Shown: positions 18,891-28,075 of the stretch, one piece after another
Position numbering within the stretch: the stretch's first letter is position 1
Layout: each line of letters begins with the position of its first letter
NCBI GenBank assembly: GCA_013299115.1
Contig: JAAFKA010000010.1
Coordinates: 1 to 64,000 of the forward strand
DNA from: Cytophagales bacterium
GTDB taxonomy: Bacteria; Bacteroidota; Bacteroidia; Cytophagales; Thermoflexibacteraceae
Reading direction: 5' to 3'
Length of the DNA stretch: 64,000 nucleotides
Translations under genes and position numbers: made by a program
Notes under the pieces: generated by a model
What the model was told of the DNA's origin: nothing
Databases searched by the model: none
The model's input: the letters and a program-made list of their open reading frames with translations, nothing else

Positions 18891-18914
18891 AGGTCTTTGA
18901 TAAATCAAAGACCT
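18891..18914 (+). terminator. Hairpin between the baseplate-like gene and sodA
   Basis: AGGTCTTTGAT and ATCAAAGACCT pair perfectly (11 bp) around a 2-base loop, followed by GCGTTTTC. It lies between two convergent genes and probably terminates transcription of the upstream gene. Confidence 0.7.
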
Positions 18915-18987
18915 GCGTTTTCACAAAGATTGTCTGAAAACCAAACTTTTAATCTTTTATCTCGAACTTTTAACTGGTAGTTAGCAA

Positions 18988-19593
18988 CTATTTAGCAGCA
19001 GCTAACCTTGCATTTACTTCATTCCAATTGACCACATTCCAGAAAGTGCTAATATAATCTGGGCGGCGGTTTTGGAATTTCAAATAATAGGCGTGTTCCC
19101 ACACATCAAGACCCAAAATAGGTGTACCTTTTACGTCAGCCACGTCCATTAGTGGATTGTCTTGGTTAGGCGTAGAAGAAACTACCAATTTGCCATTGCT
19201 TACAGCAAGCCAAGCCCAGCCAGAGCCAAAACGGGTGGTTGCCGCCTTTGCAAATTCTTCTTTGAAGGCAGCAAAAGAGCCAAAAGTAGTTTGAATAGCC
19301 GTAGCCACTTCGCCTGTTGGTTCTCCTCCTCCGTTGGGTGTGAGAATTTTCCAAAACAAGTCGTGGTTATAATGTCCACCGCCGTTGTTGCGAACAGGTG
19401 CAGGGTATTTGCTGATGTTTTTCATCAAGTCTAACAACGACAAACTTGCCATTTCTGTATCTTTTACAGCATTGTTGAGGTTGGTAACGTAAGCATTGTG
19501 GTGCTTACTATGGTGGATTTCCATAGTCATTGCATCAACATGTGGTTCTAAAGCATTGTAGGCGTAAGCCAATTTAGGTAATTCGAAAGCCAT
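18988..19593 (-). CDS. sodA: Superoxide dismutase, Mn/Fe family
   Basis: This is a 201-residue cytoplasmic enzyme converting superoxide to oxygen and hydrogen peroxide. The metal ligands are all present: His27 in MEIHHSKHH, His77 in [10 protein letters not shown], and Asp163 and His167 in [11 protein letters not shown]. The GSGWAWL and NQDNPLMD segments are closer to Mn-type than Fe-type enzymes, but cambialistic use is possible. Length and termini match the family. It is transcribed alone, convergent with the baseplate-like gene. Confidence 0.95.
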   Translation of the reverse strand: MAFELPKLAYAYNALEPHVDAMTMEIHHSKHHNAYVTNLNNAVKDTEMASLSLLDLMKNISKYPAPVRNNGGGHYNHDLFWKILTPNGGGEPTGEVATAIQTTFGSFAAFKEEFAKAATTRFGSGWAWLAVSNGKLVVSSTPNQDNPLMDVADVKGTPILGLDVWEHAYYLKFQNRRPDYISTFWNVVNWNEVNARLAAAK

Positions 19594-19893
19594 GATAATT
19601 GCTAATTTTTATTTGATGTGCGAAACTACAAAACAACTTTAATAAAAACGCATAAAAGTTAAAAATGTTTGCGGGCTATTTTAATTAGTTCTTTATAAAC
19701 TGCTTGGGTTACTTTTGACAACTTTTTAGTATAAAAATCGTAAATCAATAGACAATCGACGAGCATTTTCGATTAAATGCCTGAAAATGAGATACATAAA
19801 ATAAAACTTGTCGGAAAGCAACCTAAAAGTTGCGTGTGTGAGCATCTTAATCGTCGATAACTTTACCTTATTTGTTTACTTAATTGTAAAACC
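19594..19893. other. Intergenic region upstream of sodA
   Basis: This is AT-rich sequence divergent between sodA and a possible tiny gene. ATCGACGA near 19755 and TCGTCGAT near 19852 form a distant inverted pair about 90 bp apart. A TAACTTTA near 19858 is close to the -7 consensus. Nothing else was recognised. Confidence 0.4.
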
Positions 19894-19983
19894 ATGTTAT
19901 TAATCTTGGTACTGGTTTATATTTTGGCTGTTATAGCCATTATGTACACTTTCAGAAAAAAAATATTTAGCGAAGTGTACTAA
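19894..19983 (+). CDS. Possible 29-residue membrane peptide
   Basis: An ATG at 19894 opens a 29-codon frame ending at TAA 19981-19983. The product starts MLLILVLVYILAVIAIMYTF and finishes with a basic RKKIF segment, a clean single-pass membrane topology. The open frame, hydrophobic core and following basic residues suggest a real small membrane protein. Short hydrophobic frames are also common by chance in AT-rich DNA, so confidence is modest. Confidence 0.4.
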   Translation: MLLILVLVYILAVIAIMYTFRKKIFSEVY

Positions 19984-20095
19984 GCTGAACCACAAAAACA
20001 AAAGAAAATTTACTGTTTTGGTTTTAACTAACAATAAACTCTTTTGTTAAATCCTCTACCAGACTTTCTATAAAAAAGTCGTTTGTTGAACCAAT

Positions 20096-20125
20096 AACTC
20101 CGCAAAATTTAAGTTTTGCGGAGTT
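20096..20125. terminator. Bidirectional hairpin terminator
   Basis: AACTCCGCAAAA pairs with TTTTGCGGAGTT around a short AT loop. A long T-run (TTAATTTTTTTTA) follows in the plus direction. It lies 9 bp past the 3' end of the TPR gene at 20134 (minus strand) and downstream of the small membrane peptide frame. Confidence 0.75.
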
Positions 20126-20133
20126 AATTTTTT

Positions 20134-21489
20134 TTACTCTTTGATAATAAACGTAACCATATAACTGCGGGCTGCATACGCCACTGCCTCTGTAAAATTG
20201 AGGGTAACAGGATACAAAGCCTCCAAATCCTCCATTTTGATACTTGCCTTTTTCTCAGCAGTGAGTCGGCTGCCTTCAAACTTGTATTTTGCCTTGCCTG
20301 AGGGTACGAATTGAGCAACCAAAATGTCTTGGGGATAATTGACCCAACTAAGGCTATTGGGGTCTTTTTTGCCCCCATGCGTAATTTTGATTATAATGGC
20401 ATTGCCTTGTTTTTCGGCTACCAAACGGACTAACATAATAGTATTGCCCATTTTTTCTTTCACACTCAACTTGTAAATATTGCGTTGTCCGTTGCTTTCG
20501 TCTTGCTTTTCTACCTCAAACGAATAGGTCGTTTTGGCTGCTCTCACTTCTCCTCGCACCATTTCATCTTTTTCGGGGGCAACAGGCAAGTCGGGCATTT
20601 TCCCTGCTGCGGTGGTAACGGCGTGTTGCCTAAACAAATAATCTGTTTTGGTCTGTTGCAATCTGGCTATCTCCTCTTTGGCTTCTTTGTAACCTGCCAA
20701 ATCTTCAAATTTGGATTCTACTAATTCTCTGTTGATTTGCAACAAGGCTTTTTCATAATATTTGGTTGCCTCTGCCCCATTGCCTTTTATTTCTTGAATA
20801 ATGCCACAATAATACAGAGCCTCTGTATCATTGTCTTTGGCTATTACTTTTTCAAAAACAGGAGTAGCTTTGTCTAAGTTATTGGTAAAAAAAAACAGCA
20901 AAGCCCTGTATAAATCTCCTGTATCACTAAATCTTTCGAAACTTTTGATAAATTGGTCTAAAAAAATATCTCCTTTGGTGGGTGTTATTTTAGCTGCTGT
21001 ATTTGGCTCAACTGGTTTGTCGGCACTACCTCCGTTTTTTTCGCAATCTGCCAGTATTTTTTTGATGTCTGCCATGGTTTCGTAAGTTTCCAAAATCTCT
21101 CGACAATCAGCAGCAGCCCCTGCATATTTTTTCAACTTGTACCGAATCTGCACTCGTCGTATCAAATATTCCGTAGCACTTTGATAGCCAATGGCTTTAT
21201 CGTAGTTATTCAGAGCTTCTTCCAACATTCCTTGTGCCTCGTAAGCAGCAGCCTGAAAAAAGTAAAAGTCTGCATTGTCTGCATCTAAGGCAATGGCTTT
21301 ATCAAATTGCTGGTTTGCCTGAGCAAATTGTTGGTTGAAAAAATAATGCTGCCCCAAATCTAAATAAGCTGCGGGACTTTGTGGGTTGTTTTGGGCTACG
21401 GCTTCCAAAATGCTCAGTACCGTAGGGCTGTTTTGTGCCAAAAGTAGTTGCGAACAACACAAAAGGCAAATAAAAAATAGACGTTTCAT
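20134..21489 (-). CDS. Secreted TPR protein with C-terminal beta-rich domain
   Basis: This is a 451-residue protein with a signal peptide (MKRLFFICLLCCSQLLLAQ). Residues ~20-150 and ~190-265 hold tetratricopeptide repeats (AYLDLGQHYFFNQQFAQANQQFDKA pattern). The last ~150 residues are beta-rich, contain TYSFEVEKQDESNGQRNIYKL and lack recognisable catalytic residues. It is probably periplasmic or envelope-associated. It is transcribed alone, downstream of lpdA on the same strand with an ~80-bp gap. Confidence 0.7.
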   Translation of the reverse strand: MKRLFFICLLCCSQLLLAQNSPTVLSILEAVAQNNPQSPAAYLDLGQHYFFNQQFAQANQQFDKAIALDADNADFYFFQAAAYEAQGMLEEALNNYDKAIGYQSATEYLIRRVQIRYKLKKYAGAAADCREILETYETMADIKKILADCEKNGGSADKPVEPNTAAKITPTKGDIFLDQFIKSFERFSDTGDLYRALLFFFTNNLDKATPVFEKVIAKDNDTEALYYCGIIQEIKGNGAEATKYYEKALLQINRELVESKFEDLAGYKEAKEEIARLQQTKTDYLFRQHAVTTAAGKMPDLPVAPEKDEMVRGEVRAAKTTYSFEVEKQDESNGQRNIYKLSVKEKMGNTIMLVRLVAEKQGNAIIIKITHGGKKDPNSLSWVNYPQDILVAQFVPSGKAKYKFEGSRLTAEKKASIKMEDLEALYPVTLNFTEAVAYAARSYMVTFIIKE

Positions 21490-21570
21490 GACGTTGGGTT
21501 GTTTTGGAAAAGCAAGGACTTGACAGCAAAGTATCTAAGTCCTTGTAAATGAACTTGAAATAGGTTTAGC

Positions 21571-22971
21571 TTAAATATGCAAAGCCCTGTTTTGCGTAGC
21601 AGCCAAGCAAGCCTCTTTAAAACTTTCAGTAAACGTGGGGTGGGCGTGGCTCATACGGGCTATGTCTTCGGCTGAAGCCCTAAACTCCATGGCGACTACG
21701 GCTTCGGCTATCATGTCCGCAGTGCGAGGACCTATCATGTGTACGCCCAAAATTTCGTCTGTTTTGGCATCTGCCAATACTTTTACTAAGCCGTCTAAGT
21801 CCATACTTGCCCTTGCTCTGCCACTTGCTTTGAAAGGGAAACTGCCCACTTTATAGGCTTTGCCACTTGCTTTGAGTTCTTCCTCTGTGTAGCCAACAGC
21901 TGCCACTTCAGGCCAAGTATAAACTACCCCTGGTATGAGCAAATAGTTGATATGCGGTTTTTGCCCTGCTATGGTTTCTGCCACAAATACACCTTCTTCT
22001 TCGGCTTTGTGTGCCAACATTGCCCCTTTGATGACATCACCAATGGCGTAAATGCCCTTGACGTTGGTTTCTAAGTGGTCGTTTACCTCTACTCTGCCTT
22101 TGTTGTCGGTTTTGATGCCAATATTTTCTAAGCCCAAACCTGCGGTATAAGGTTTGCGACCAATAGACAACAAGCAATAATCTGCACGCAATTCTACGAT
22201 TTCTCCTTTTTCGTTTTCTGCCCTTACCACTACTTCCTCTCCCTCCACTTTTGCGTCTAAAACCTTGTGTTTGAAATGGAACGAAAAACCTATTTTTGCC
22301 AATACTTTTTGCAATTCTTTGCCCATAGTTTTGTCCATTGTAGGTATCAATCCATCGAGAAACTCAACGACTGTAATTTTTGTGCCTAACCTGCCATACA
22401 CCGAGCCTAATTCCATACCAATTACGCCGCCGCCAATGATTATCATACTTTTGGGTACTTCGGGCATATTCAAGGCTTCGGTAGAAGTGATAATTCGTTT
22501 TTTGTCGTAAGGAACAGTAGGCAAAATAATAGGTTTTGACCCTGTGGCAATAATGGTTTTGTCGGTTTCTATGGTGGTGCTTGTGCCATCAGCAGCCGTA
22601 ATTTTGATTTGGTTGGCAGTAACAAAAGAGCCTACGCCTTGGTGTACGTCTATTTTGTTCTTTTTCATCAAGAAATTGATACCAGCAACGGTTTGGCTCA
22701 CTACCTCACTTTTGCGTTTAATCATTTGAGGCAGATTGACCTGTGGCGTAGGAATATCGATGCCATGCTCCTTGAAATTGTGCAAAGCATTGTGAAAATG
22801 CTCGGAGGAGTCCAGCAAAGCCTTAGAGGGAATACAACCCACGTTGAGGCAGGTGCCGCCGAGTGTGCTGTATTTTTCTATCAAAGCTGTTTTTAAGCCT
22901 AATTGGGCTGCACGAATGGCAGCTACGTAGCCACCAGGACCAGAGCCGATGACTGTTACATCATATTTCAT
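21571..22971 (-). CDS. lpdA: Dihydrolipoyl dehydrogenase (E3)
   Basis: This is a 466-residue flavoprotein that reoxidises dihydrolipoamide in pyruvate, 2-oxoglutarate, branched-chain oxo-acid dehydrogenases or the glycine cleavage system. The FAD-binding GSGPGGYVAAIRAAQLG lies at residues 9-25. The redox pair C41 and C46 is in GGTCLNVGCIPSKALL. An NAD-binding GGGVIGMELGSVYGRLG lies near residue 180, and the catalytic His is in HAHPTFTES near the C-terminus. No E1 or E2 gene is adjacent, so it probably serves several complexes. Confidence 0.95.
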   Translation of the reverse strand: MKYDVTVIGSGPGGYVAAIRAAQLGLKTALIEKYSTLGGTCLNVGCIPSKALLDSSEHFHNALHNFKEHGIDIPTPQVNLPQMIKRKSEVVSQTVAGINFLMKKNKIDVHQGVGSFVTANQIKITAADGTSTTIETDKTIIATGSKPIILPTVPYDKKRIITSTEALNMPEVPKSMIIIGGGVIGMELGSVYGRLGTKITVVEFLDGLIPTMDKTMGKELQKVLAKIGFSFHFKHKVLDAKVEGEEVVVRAENEKGEIVELRADYCLLSIGRKPYTAGLGLENIGIKTDNKGRVEVNDHLETNVKGIYAIGDVIKGAMLAHKAEEEGVFVAETIAGQKPHINYLLIPGVVYTWPEVAAVGYTEEELKASGKAYKVGSFPFKASGRARASMDLDGLVKVLADAKTDEILGVHMIGPRTADMIAEAVVAMEFRASAEDIARMSHAHPTFTESFKEACLAATQNRALHI

Positions 22972-22994
22972 GTGTCTGTGTATTTGTATAATAG

Positions 22995-23182
22995 ATTTTA
23001 GTCTAATGTTATTAAGCTAAGAAACAACTTACAACCTCGAAGAGGTTGAACAATAATAGCCCTACGTGCAACGTAGGGAAATCTTTGCACTTTTTACCCT
23101 ACGTTGCACGTAGGGCTATTATTGTTTAACCCCTTCGGGGTTGTTTTGTAATTTTTTAGCTTAATAGCATTGGACTTTAACC
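22995..23182. repeat. Nested-palindrome element, family B, short form (copy 1)
   Basis: The outer arms, TTATTAAGCTAAGAAA and TTTTAGCTTAATAGCA, pair. Inside them ACAACCTCGAAGAGGTTGAA and GTTTAACCCCTTCGGGGTTG form the next layer. Inside that, ATAGCCCTACGTGCAACGTA and its complement form the inner one. Each arm is itself palindromic (AACCTCGAAGAGGTT; CCTACGTGCAACGTAGG). This copy lacks the central part present in the two longer copies. Confidence 0.85.
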
Positions 23183-23281
23183 TATTAAAAGTTATTAGCA
23201 AAATTGTTAGCTTGCGAAAGTAAGGTTTTTATAGACAAAACGAAAGAAGGAGCAAATAAAATTTGCAAAGCAATAAATAAT

Positions 23282-24199
23282 TTACCTTATCACAAAATTA
23301 CCACTGCCTATCATGATGCCTTCGCAATACAACTCAACCATATAACGACCTGATTCGTAAGGTTTTGCAGTTTTGCAATCTATGACATATTGCTGTCCTC
23401 CATTATCGAAAACGACTTCTTTTGAGATAGTGTAGGGCATTTCTGTTCCTGCGTAGGTAAACTTGCCCAGACTGCCATCGGCTGCTAACAAGGTATTGCC
23501 TTGAGCATCTATGATTTTGATGAGGATATTCCGATTGCCTTTTTCGGCTATTTTGTTGTCGTCTATCTTAAAATTGATACGCAACAAAGCAAGATGCTTG
23601 CTTTTGTATTCGGTTTCTGTACGCACTTTGCCATTTTCGGCTATGGCTTGCAACACCAAACTGTTTGCCTTCAAACCAGCAGCTGACTTTATTTTTTGGC
23701 TTAGGTTTTCGGCTGTGCCACTCAAATCCGAAAGTTTATTTTTCAGGCTATCTGCGTGTTGTTTCAAATCCTGATTTTCAGACGACAACAACTCATTGGC
23801 TTTTCGCAACTCAATAATTTCATCGGCTTTTTGTTTCAATAAAGTTTCGTAAGCCTGAATTTTCTCTTTTATTTTGGCATAACGGTCTGCAGGTATTTTT
23901 TTGGTCAGTTTGAGTTCATATTTCTCTTTTTCTAACTGTTTTTTTACCTTCAACAGTCCATCTACTTTGCCACCTAACTTCTGAATTTCTTGTATTTTCT
24001 CGTCTAAGGCTTTGGAAATAGAATCCAATTTGGTATATACTTTTTCTAACTGTTGTTGTTTATTTTCCAATGCAGCCACGTCTTTGGTAACTTGCTGTTT
24101 GAGGTCGTAAGCATAATAGCCCAAAAAGGCAATAATTCCAAGCAAAACGCCAATAATAGCCAATAAAGAAAAGGCTTTTCGTTTAGTAATTTCACTCAT
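23282..24199 (-). CDS. Membrane-anchored coiled-coil protein
   Basis: This is a 305-residue protein. I choose the ATG at 24199 (MSEITKRKAFSLLAIIGVLL) because the longer frame from 24274 has an improbable leader. One membrane helix at ~10-30 is followed by a long coiled coil (~35-180) dense in Lys, Glu and Leu. A beta-rich C-terminal domain (~195-305) contains ILIKIIDAQGNTLLAADG and ends YMVELYCEGIMIGSGNFVIR. This architecture is common in Bacteroidota but has no assigned function. It is probably an envelope scaffold with the C-terminal domain in the periplasm. A TAACTTTG box on the minus strand at 24243-24236 lies upstream. Confidence 0.7.
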   Translation of the reverse strand: MSEITKRKAFSLLAIIGVLLGIIAFLGYYAYDLKQQVTKDVAALENKQQQLEKVYTKLDSISKALDEKIQEIQKLGGKVDGLLKVKKQLEKEKYELKLTKKIPADRYAKIKEKIQAYETLLKQKADEIIELRKANELLSSENQDLKQHADSLKNKLSDLSGTAENLSQKIKSAAGLKANSLVLQAIAENGKVRTETEYKSKHLALLRINFKIDDNKIAEKGNRNILIKIIDAQGNTLLAADGSLGKFTYAGTEMPYTISKEVVFDNGGQQYVIDCKTAKPYESGRYMVELYCEGIMIGSGNFVIR

Positions 24200-24404
24200 G
24201 CTGTTAAAGTTAGTTAAATTGATGCTGTAAAGTTGCAAAGTTAATAATTTTTGCGAACAGTTGCTTAATATCATAAGAAAAAAACACTTGTATTAGCCAA
24301 GAAGAATTTGCAGAATATGAATCCAAACTTGCTGAACAGGTAGAAAGTGAATAGAGCAAAAGCACTATCTTTTGGTTTATGATAGTGCGATATAAATCTT
24401 AAAG

Positions 24405-25280
24405 TTATACTTCCACAAATGGCATTTCTCTGATGACTGCAAATCTTTCTTGCCATGTTTTTTTAGTCCAAAATAGTTGCGACCTATTTTCAATATAACT
24501 TAATGAAGGAACTACTTTGGTAATAAACTCTGGATTAAAGGCAGATTTATCTGCAAAAAAAGCATTTGCTCCGCAAGAGTCAACCGTAATAAATTGATAG
24601 TCATACTTTTGCATTAGTCTTTGCCACGCCTGAATAGAAACTCCCCAGTAAAGCATAGTGGGGTGAGCCTTAGTCCAATTAAAGTCGGCTTGGTAAGGAA
24701 TGGTAATGGCTTGCTGGTCGCCAAAAGTAGAGTTGTATTCCAACACCCATATTTTGGGTCTATAACCTAACTGTAATATTTTTTCAACGATGTAATAATC
24801 ATTGCCATCAATATCCAACGAAAAAACATCAGGGTTCTTGTGTGGACTGCGTTGCATAAGGGTTGCAACATTAGCTAAAGTAATAAAACTATGCACACAT
24901 TCTATATAAGGGTTTCCCATGCGGTGAAAAATCCATTGGCAGAGGAGGTATTTGTTTCTATCTCCTTCTATCATTAAACCTGCATATTTTTTACAGATAG
25001 CTAACAAGGAGGTGTTATTTTCAGTGCCGTCAGATGCACCAATTTCTATAAAAAAATGATTGGGTGCTATTAATTGATTGCACAAATATTCTATGATACC
25101 ATCTTCTCCGTTTTGGCTAAAGCCCGAAAATTCCCAAGTAATTGGCGAAGTCGGATGAATGGCGAGGCTTTGTCGGTTGAAAGTAGCCCTGCCGATTGCC
25201 ATATTCATCAGTTGTAGGGCATGGCTAAAATGTCTTTGTGTAATTTTGTCTAAGTATTTATGCAGGGTATTTTTTAACAT
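24405..25280 (-). CDS. FkbM-family SAM-dependent methyltransferase
   Basis: This is a 291-residue protein. The SAM-binding region contains FSQNGEDGIIEYL, then HFFIEIGASDGTENNTSLL (glycine-rich loop, residues ~75-93) and PDVFSLDIDGNDYYIVEKIL with the conserved aspartates (~150). FkbM-type enzymes methylate sugar or polyketide hydroxyls, often in surface glycan biosynthesis. It starts 12 bp after the preceding membrane protein gene, so the two form an operon. This supports a role in modifying a glycan or lipid-linked surface molecule, though the substrate is unknown. Confidence 0.75.
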   Translation of the reverse strand: MLKNTLHKYLDKITQRHFSHALQLMNMAIGRATFNRQSLAIHPTSPITWEFSGFSQNGEDGIIEYLCNQLIAPNHFFIEIGASDGTENNTSLLAICKKYAGLMIEGDRNKYLLCQWIFHRMGNPYIECVHSFITLANVATLMQRSPHKNPDVFSLDIDGNDYYIVEKILQLGYRPKIWVLEYNSTFGDQQAITIPYQADFNWTKAHPTMLYWGVSIQAWQRLMQKYDYQFITVDSCGANAFFADKSAFNPEFITKVVPSLSYIENRSQLFWTKKTWQERFAVIREMPFVEV

Positions 25281-25292
25281 ATTGCTTTGGTG

Positions 25293-27215
25293 TTAAGGCA
25301 GTGGATTTAATTGTATAAATCTTTGTTGATAAATAGAATCATCAATAGCTAACTTGACATATTTTTGCAAAGTTGAATCAAGCGTAGTTTGCAAAGTAGT
25401 ACAAAGATATTCTATCTTGTTTTCTTTCATAAAAGAATACCTTAGTTGTGGTAGAGTTAAATCAGGATTGAGTAATTGCTTTGCTTTTATGTACTTATAA
25501 AATGGTAGTTTTAAGATATAAACTTTTTCATAAACAGCACAATTAGTTGTATCTATGATATTATCTCCTAATTGACTGTTTTTGTAATCTGAATTTAACA
25601 AGGTTATGTACTCACCATGATACATCATTATATTTTTTTCAGGCGAAATTACAGCAAAATTTTTATTTTTTGATTGACTATTTGAGATGACAGCCTGCAC
25701 TTTTTTCAAAAAAGTGTAATTCACTTTGCTTTCTATTATTGAAAAATGTTCATTGAAGTATAGCTGTGTACAGTAAATACTGGAAAGAAAAGCAATGATA
25801 ATTACCGACAAAAGCCAATAAACCATTTTTTGTTGCGAAGTAAACATAAATAATTTTAAAACTAATAAAAAATGCAGAGAAAAAAAGATTAAATAAAAGA
25901 ACTGCTTGCTATTATAGTTATGTATCAATAAAATCCAAGCAACTGCCCCTCCTACTAATAATAGAGCATAAATTAAAAAAGTTTTTTGTTGCTCTCTCCA
26001 CACTTGGTAATTAGTATAACAAAGGAATAAAAAAACAAATACGATTGGTAGATATACATATAAGTTTGTTAATAGAATTACAATTAGGCTTTTTATTCCT
26101 TTAACAAATATAGATAAATGATTAGATAAAGAGCCAGCAGATTGGCTCAAGTTATCTACATTTCCTACCACATAGAATAAAATTATAAATAAAGACAGTA
26201 TGACAGCTAAAAAACTAATATGCCATTCTATTTTCTTTAATCTTCTATGAATAGAAACTATTGTTTCATATCCTATGCAAGCCAACATAACAGAAGGATA
26301 AGTAAGAATAGAAAAAATAGGCAAAAGTAACAAAAATGTTAAGCCTTTTTGAATTTTCTTTTCATAAACACAAATATAAAAACAAAGTAATAAAAGCATA
26401 ATTGGCAATACTTTATGCATATTAAGTATTTTAGCATAAGTGCCTAAATATGCAGTTGCTTGTATAGAGTCAAAAAAGGGATAAAGCTTGGTAAAAACAG
26501 GATAAAAACCACTAATAAATGGCAAAAAAATACTAACTGCAAAAACAAAATAGTAGTGATTATATTTTTTTGTTAATAAATGCAACAAACCTAAAACTAT
26601 GTTTATATAAAAAATAGCATCTAATATTAAATTTATTACAATAACTGTGGGCTGGTAAGTAACCCAAGCTATAATTCCAGTCAGCCATAACTCAAAATAA
26701 TGATAAGGTTCTAAAGATGAATTTTGTACATCTAAATAATGCCACATATTGGTACTTTCTGTTCCATATGCAACTAATGAGTGAGCTATTTTTGCATAAA
26801 ACCTATCATCAATAAAAGGCAGAATAAAATGTCCATCTTCTCTAACAAAATAAAATTTTAGGCTAAAAAATAAAAGAGAAGCCAGCCCTATTACGGTTAT
26901 TTTTTGTAGCCAAGAAGGTTTATTGTCTGTAAAAATAGAGGTTTGGATTGTTTCTATTGATTTATCTTGCTTAAAAATACCCAACCCCCACGCCAGCAGT
27001 CCGCCCAAAGGCACTGCGGTCATCACAGATTTACCCCCTGTTCTAATGATAGCAACACCGACAGTTACTGTGATTACGCCTGCAAACAAAGACCAAAAAA
27101 GTTGCTCATAGCCTTCATAATCTAATTTTAGTAACCGCAAAATACCATAGCCAATTCCAAAAAATGCAGATAAAATAAGAAGCAAAAAGCTGTAATAGAG
27201 GATAAAATCTTGCAT
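25293..27215 (-). CDS. Polytopic membrane protein, GT-C glycosyltransferase-like
   Basis: This is a ~640-residue integral membrane protein. I choose the ATG at 27215 (MQDFILYYSFLLLILS), which fits the promoter just upstream. About a dozen hydrophobic segments span residues 1-500. A large loop after the third holds an acidic, aromatic segment (FYFVREDGHFILPFIDDRFYAKIAHSL), and the C-terminal ~130 residues are soluble. This topology and the early loop acids resemble GT-C-fold transferases that use lipid-linked sugars, but I see no diagnostic signature. Pairing with an FkbM methyltransferase supports a role in surface polysaccharide or glycoprotein work. Confidence 0.6.
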   Translation of the reverse strand: MQDFILYYSFLLLILSAFFGIGYGILRLLKLDYEGYEQLFWSLFAGVITVTVGVAIIRTGGKSVMTAVPLGGLLAWGLGIFKQDKSIETIQTSIFTDNKPSWLQKITVIGLASLLFFSLKFYFVREDGHFILPFIDDRFYAKIAHSLVAYGTESTNMWHYLDVQNSSLEPYHYFELWLTGIIAWVTYQPTVIVINLILDAIFYINIVLGLLHLLTKKYNHYYFVFAVSIFLPFISGFYPVFTKLYPFFDSIQATAYLGTYAKILNMHKVLPIMLLLLCFYICVYEKKIQKGLTFLLLLPIFSILTYPSVMLACIGYETIVSIHRRLKKIEWHISFLAVILSLFIILFYVVGNVDNLSQSAGSLSNHLSIFVKGIKSLIVILLTNLYVYLPIVFVFLFLCYTNYQVWREQQKTFLIYALLLVGGAVAWILLIHNYNSKQFFYLIFFSLHFLLVLKLFMFTSQQKMVYWLLSVIIIAFLSSIYCTQLYFNEHFSIIESKVNYTFLKKVQAVISNSQSKNKNFAVISPEKNIMMYHGEYITLLNSDYKNSQLGDNIIDTTNCAVYEKVYILKLPFYKYIKAKQLLNPDLTLPQLRYSFMKENKIEYLCTTLQTTLDSTLQKYVKLAIDDSIYQQRFIQLNPLP

Positions 27216-27239
27216 TGGACTAAACAAATAAATGTATAG

Positions 27240-27270
27240 CAAAGGTAAGACTAATTTACAAGATTACAAA
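27240..27270 (-). promoter_or_regulatory. Bacteroidota-type promoter of the membrane protein/FkbM operon
   Basis: On the minus strand TTTG (27270-27267), a 19-bp spacer and TACCTTTG (27247-27240) match the consensus exactly. Transcription would begin near 27234, about 20 nt before the ATG at 27215. Confidence 0.7.
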
Positions 27271-27325
27271 TATTAGAAAAAGTAAATCCGTTTAATAGAA
27301 CAGAAACTGTAAGGTTGATTATAAT

Positions 27326-27823
27326 TTATCTCAACAATTTGTTCTCCCACCGCATGGCTTCGCTGAGTTCATAATAGAGTATGCCCGAATTAGATATTTT
27401 TACTTCGAGCATACCTTTGCCAAAAAGTTGTTCGAGTTTTTTTTCTGCCAAAGGTAGCGGAATAGCCATCTGCACTGCCAACTGTTGGGGAGTTACCGAA
27501 CTGTTTTGGCGGAGCATAGCTTTCATTATTTTTCGTTCTATAATTTCTTCGCGTCTTGCCCTTGCTTTTTTGCTCGAATCTTTGACCAAATGCACGCCAA
27601 AACCCAACGGCAATACACCCAAAAGAGAGGTAAAAGCCAACCAACCCAACTGAAAACCATCTGCCATGACCGAAATACCTGTAACAGTGCAGGCTAAACC
27701 CACCACACCCGAAAAAACACCAAAGCCTGTTTGTAAAAAGCTACCAATGGTAACACCGACTTCTTCGGTCTTAAATTGGATTTTATCTCCTAATTCGTTG
27801 ATATTGAGAGGATAGTCTGACAT
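27326..27823 (-). CDS. Membrane protein with a C-terminal winged-helix-like domain
   Basis: This is a 165-residue protein. Two hydrophobic helices at about 30-50 and 57-77 (GVFSGVVGLACTVTGISVMA; GWLAFTSLLGVLPLGFGVHL) are followed by a strongly basic patch (KKARARREEIIERKIMKAML). A C-terminal helix-turn-helix-like region (VTPQQLAVQMAIPLPLAEKKLEQLFGKGML) follows. The tail resembles winged-helix domains seen in small Bacteroidota membrane proteins. It may couple membrane status to nucleic-acid binding, but this is inference. It stands alone. Confidence 0.6.
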   Translation of the reverse strand: MSDYPLNINELGDKIQFKTEEVGVTIGSFLQTGFGVFSGVVGLACTVTGISVMADGFQLGWLAFTSLLGVLPLGFGVHLVKDSSKKARARREEIIERKIMKAMLRQNSSVTPQQLAVQMAIPLPLAEKKLEQLFGKGMLEVKISNSGILYYELSEAMRWENKLLR

Positions 27824-27913
27824 GGAATTTGTGTTAATAAAAGCAAAACTACTTTTTATCTTATACTACTTTCCAAGATTTTAGTTGCAAAATAACTTAG
27901 TTTTTTGTAATTT

Positions 27914-28047
27914 TTTAGGTACGTTGGCAATGACTTAGGCAGCCCCGTCCAGACCTTGACAATCGTAATGGTTTAGCTATACGATTGTCAAGGTCTGGAC
28001 GGGACTGCCTAAGTCATTGCCAACATATAAAAAGTGGCGTACCTAAA
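27914..28047. repeat. Long inverted-repeat element, family C (copy 1)
   Basis: The arms at 27923-27967 and 27980-28024 pair over ~45 bp with one mismatch around the 12-base loop ATGGTTTAGCTA. The inner arm carries AGACCTTGACAATCGTA. Outer flanks TTTAGGTACG and CGTACCTAAA (28038-28047) add a further pairing. It sits between the membrane/winged-helix gene and the DnaJ-family gene. Confidence 0.9.
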
Positions 28048-28075
28048 GAGTTAGTTAGTAAAACTCTATATTCTT

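Noticed and set aside
24297-24353. Plus-strand open stretch ending ...SKLAEQVESE
   Set aside because: It has no start codon, is preceded by a TAA four codons before the first plausible residue and lies between minus-strand genes. It may be a chance frame or a tiny remnant.
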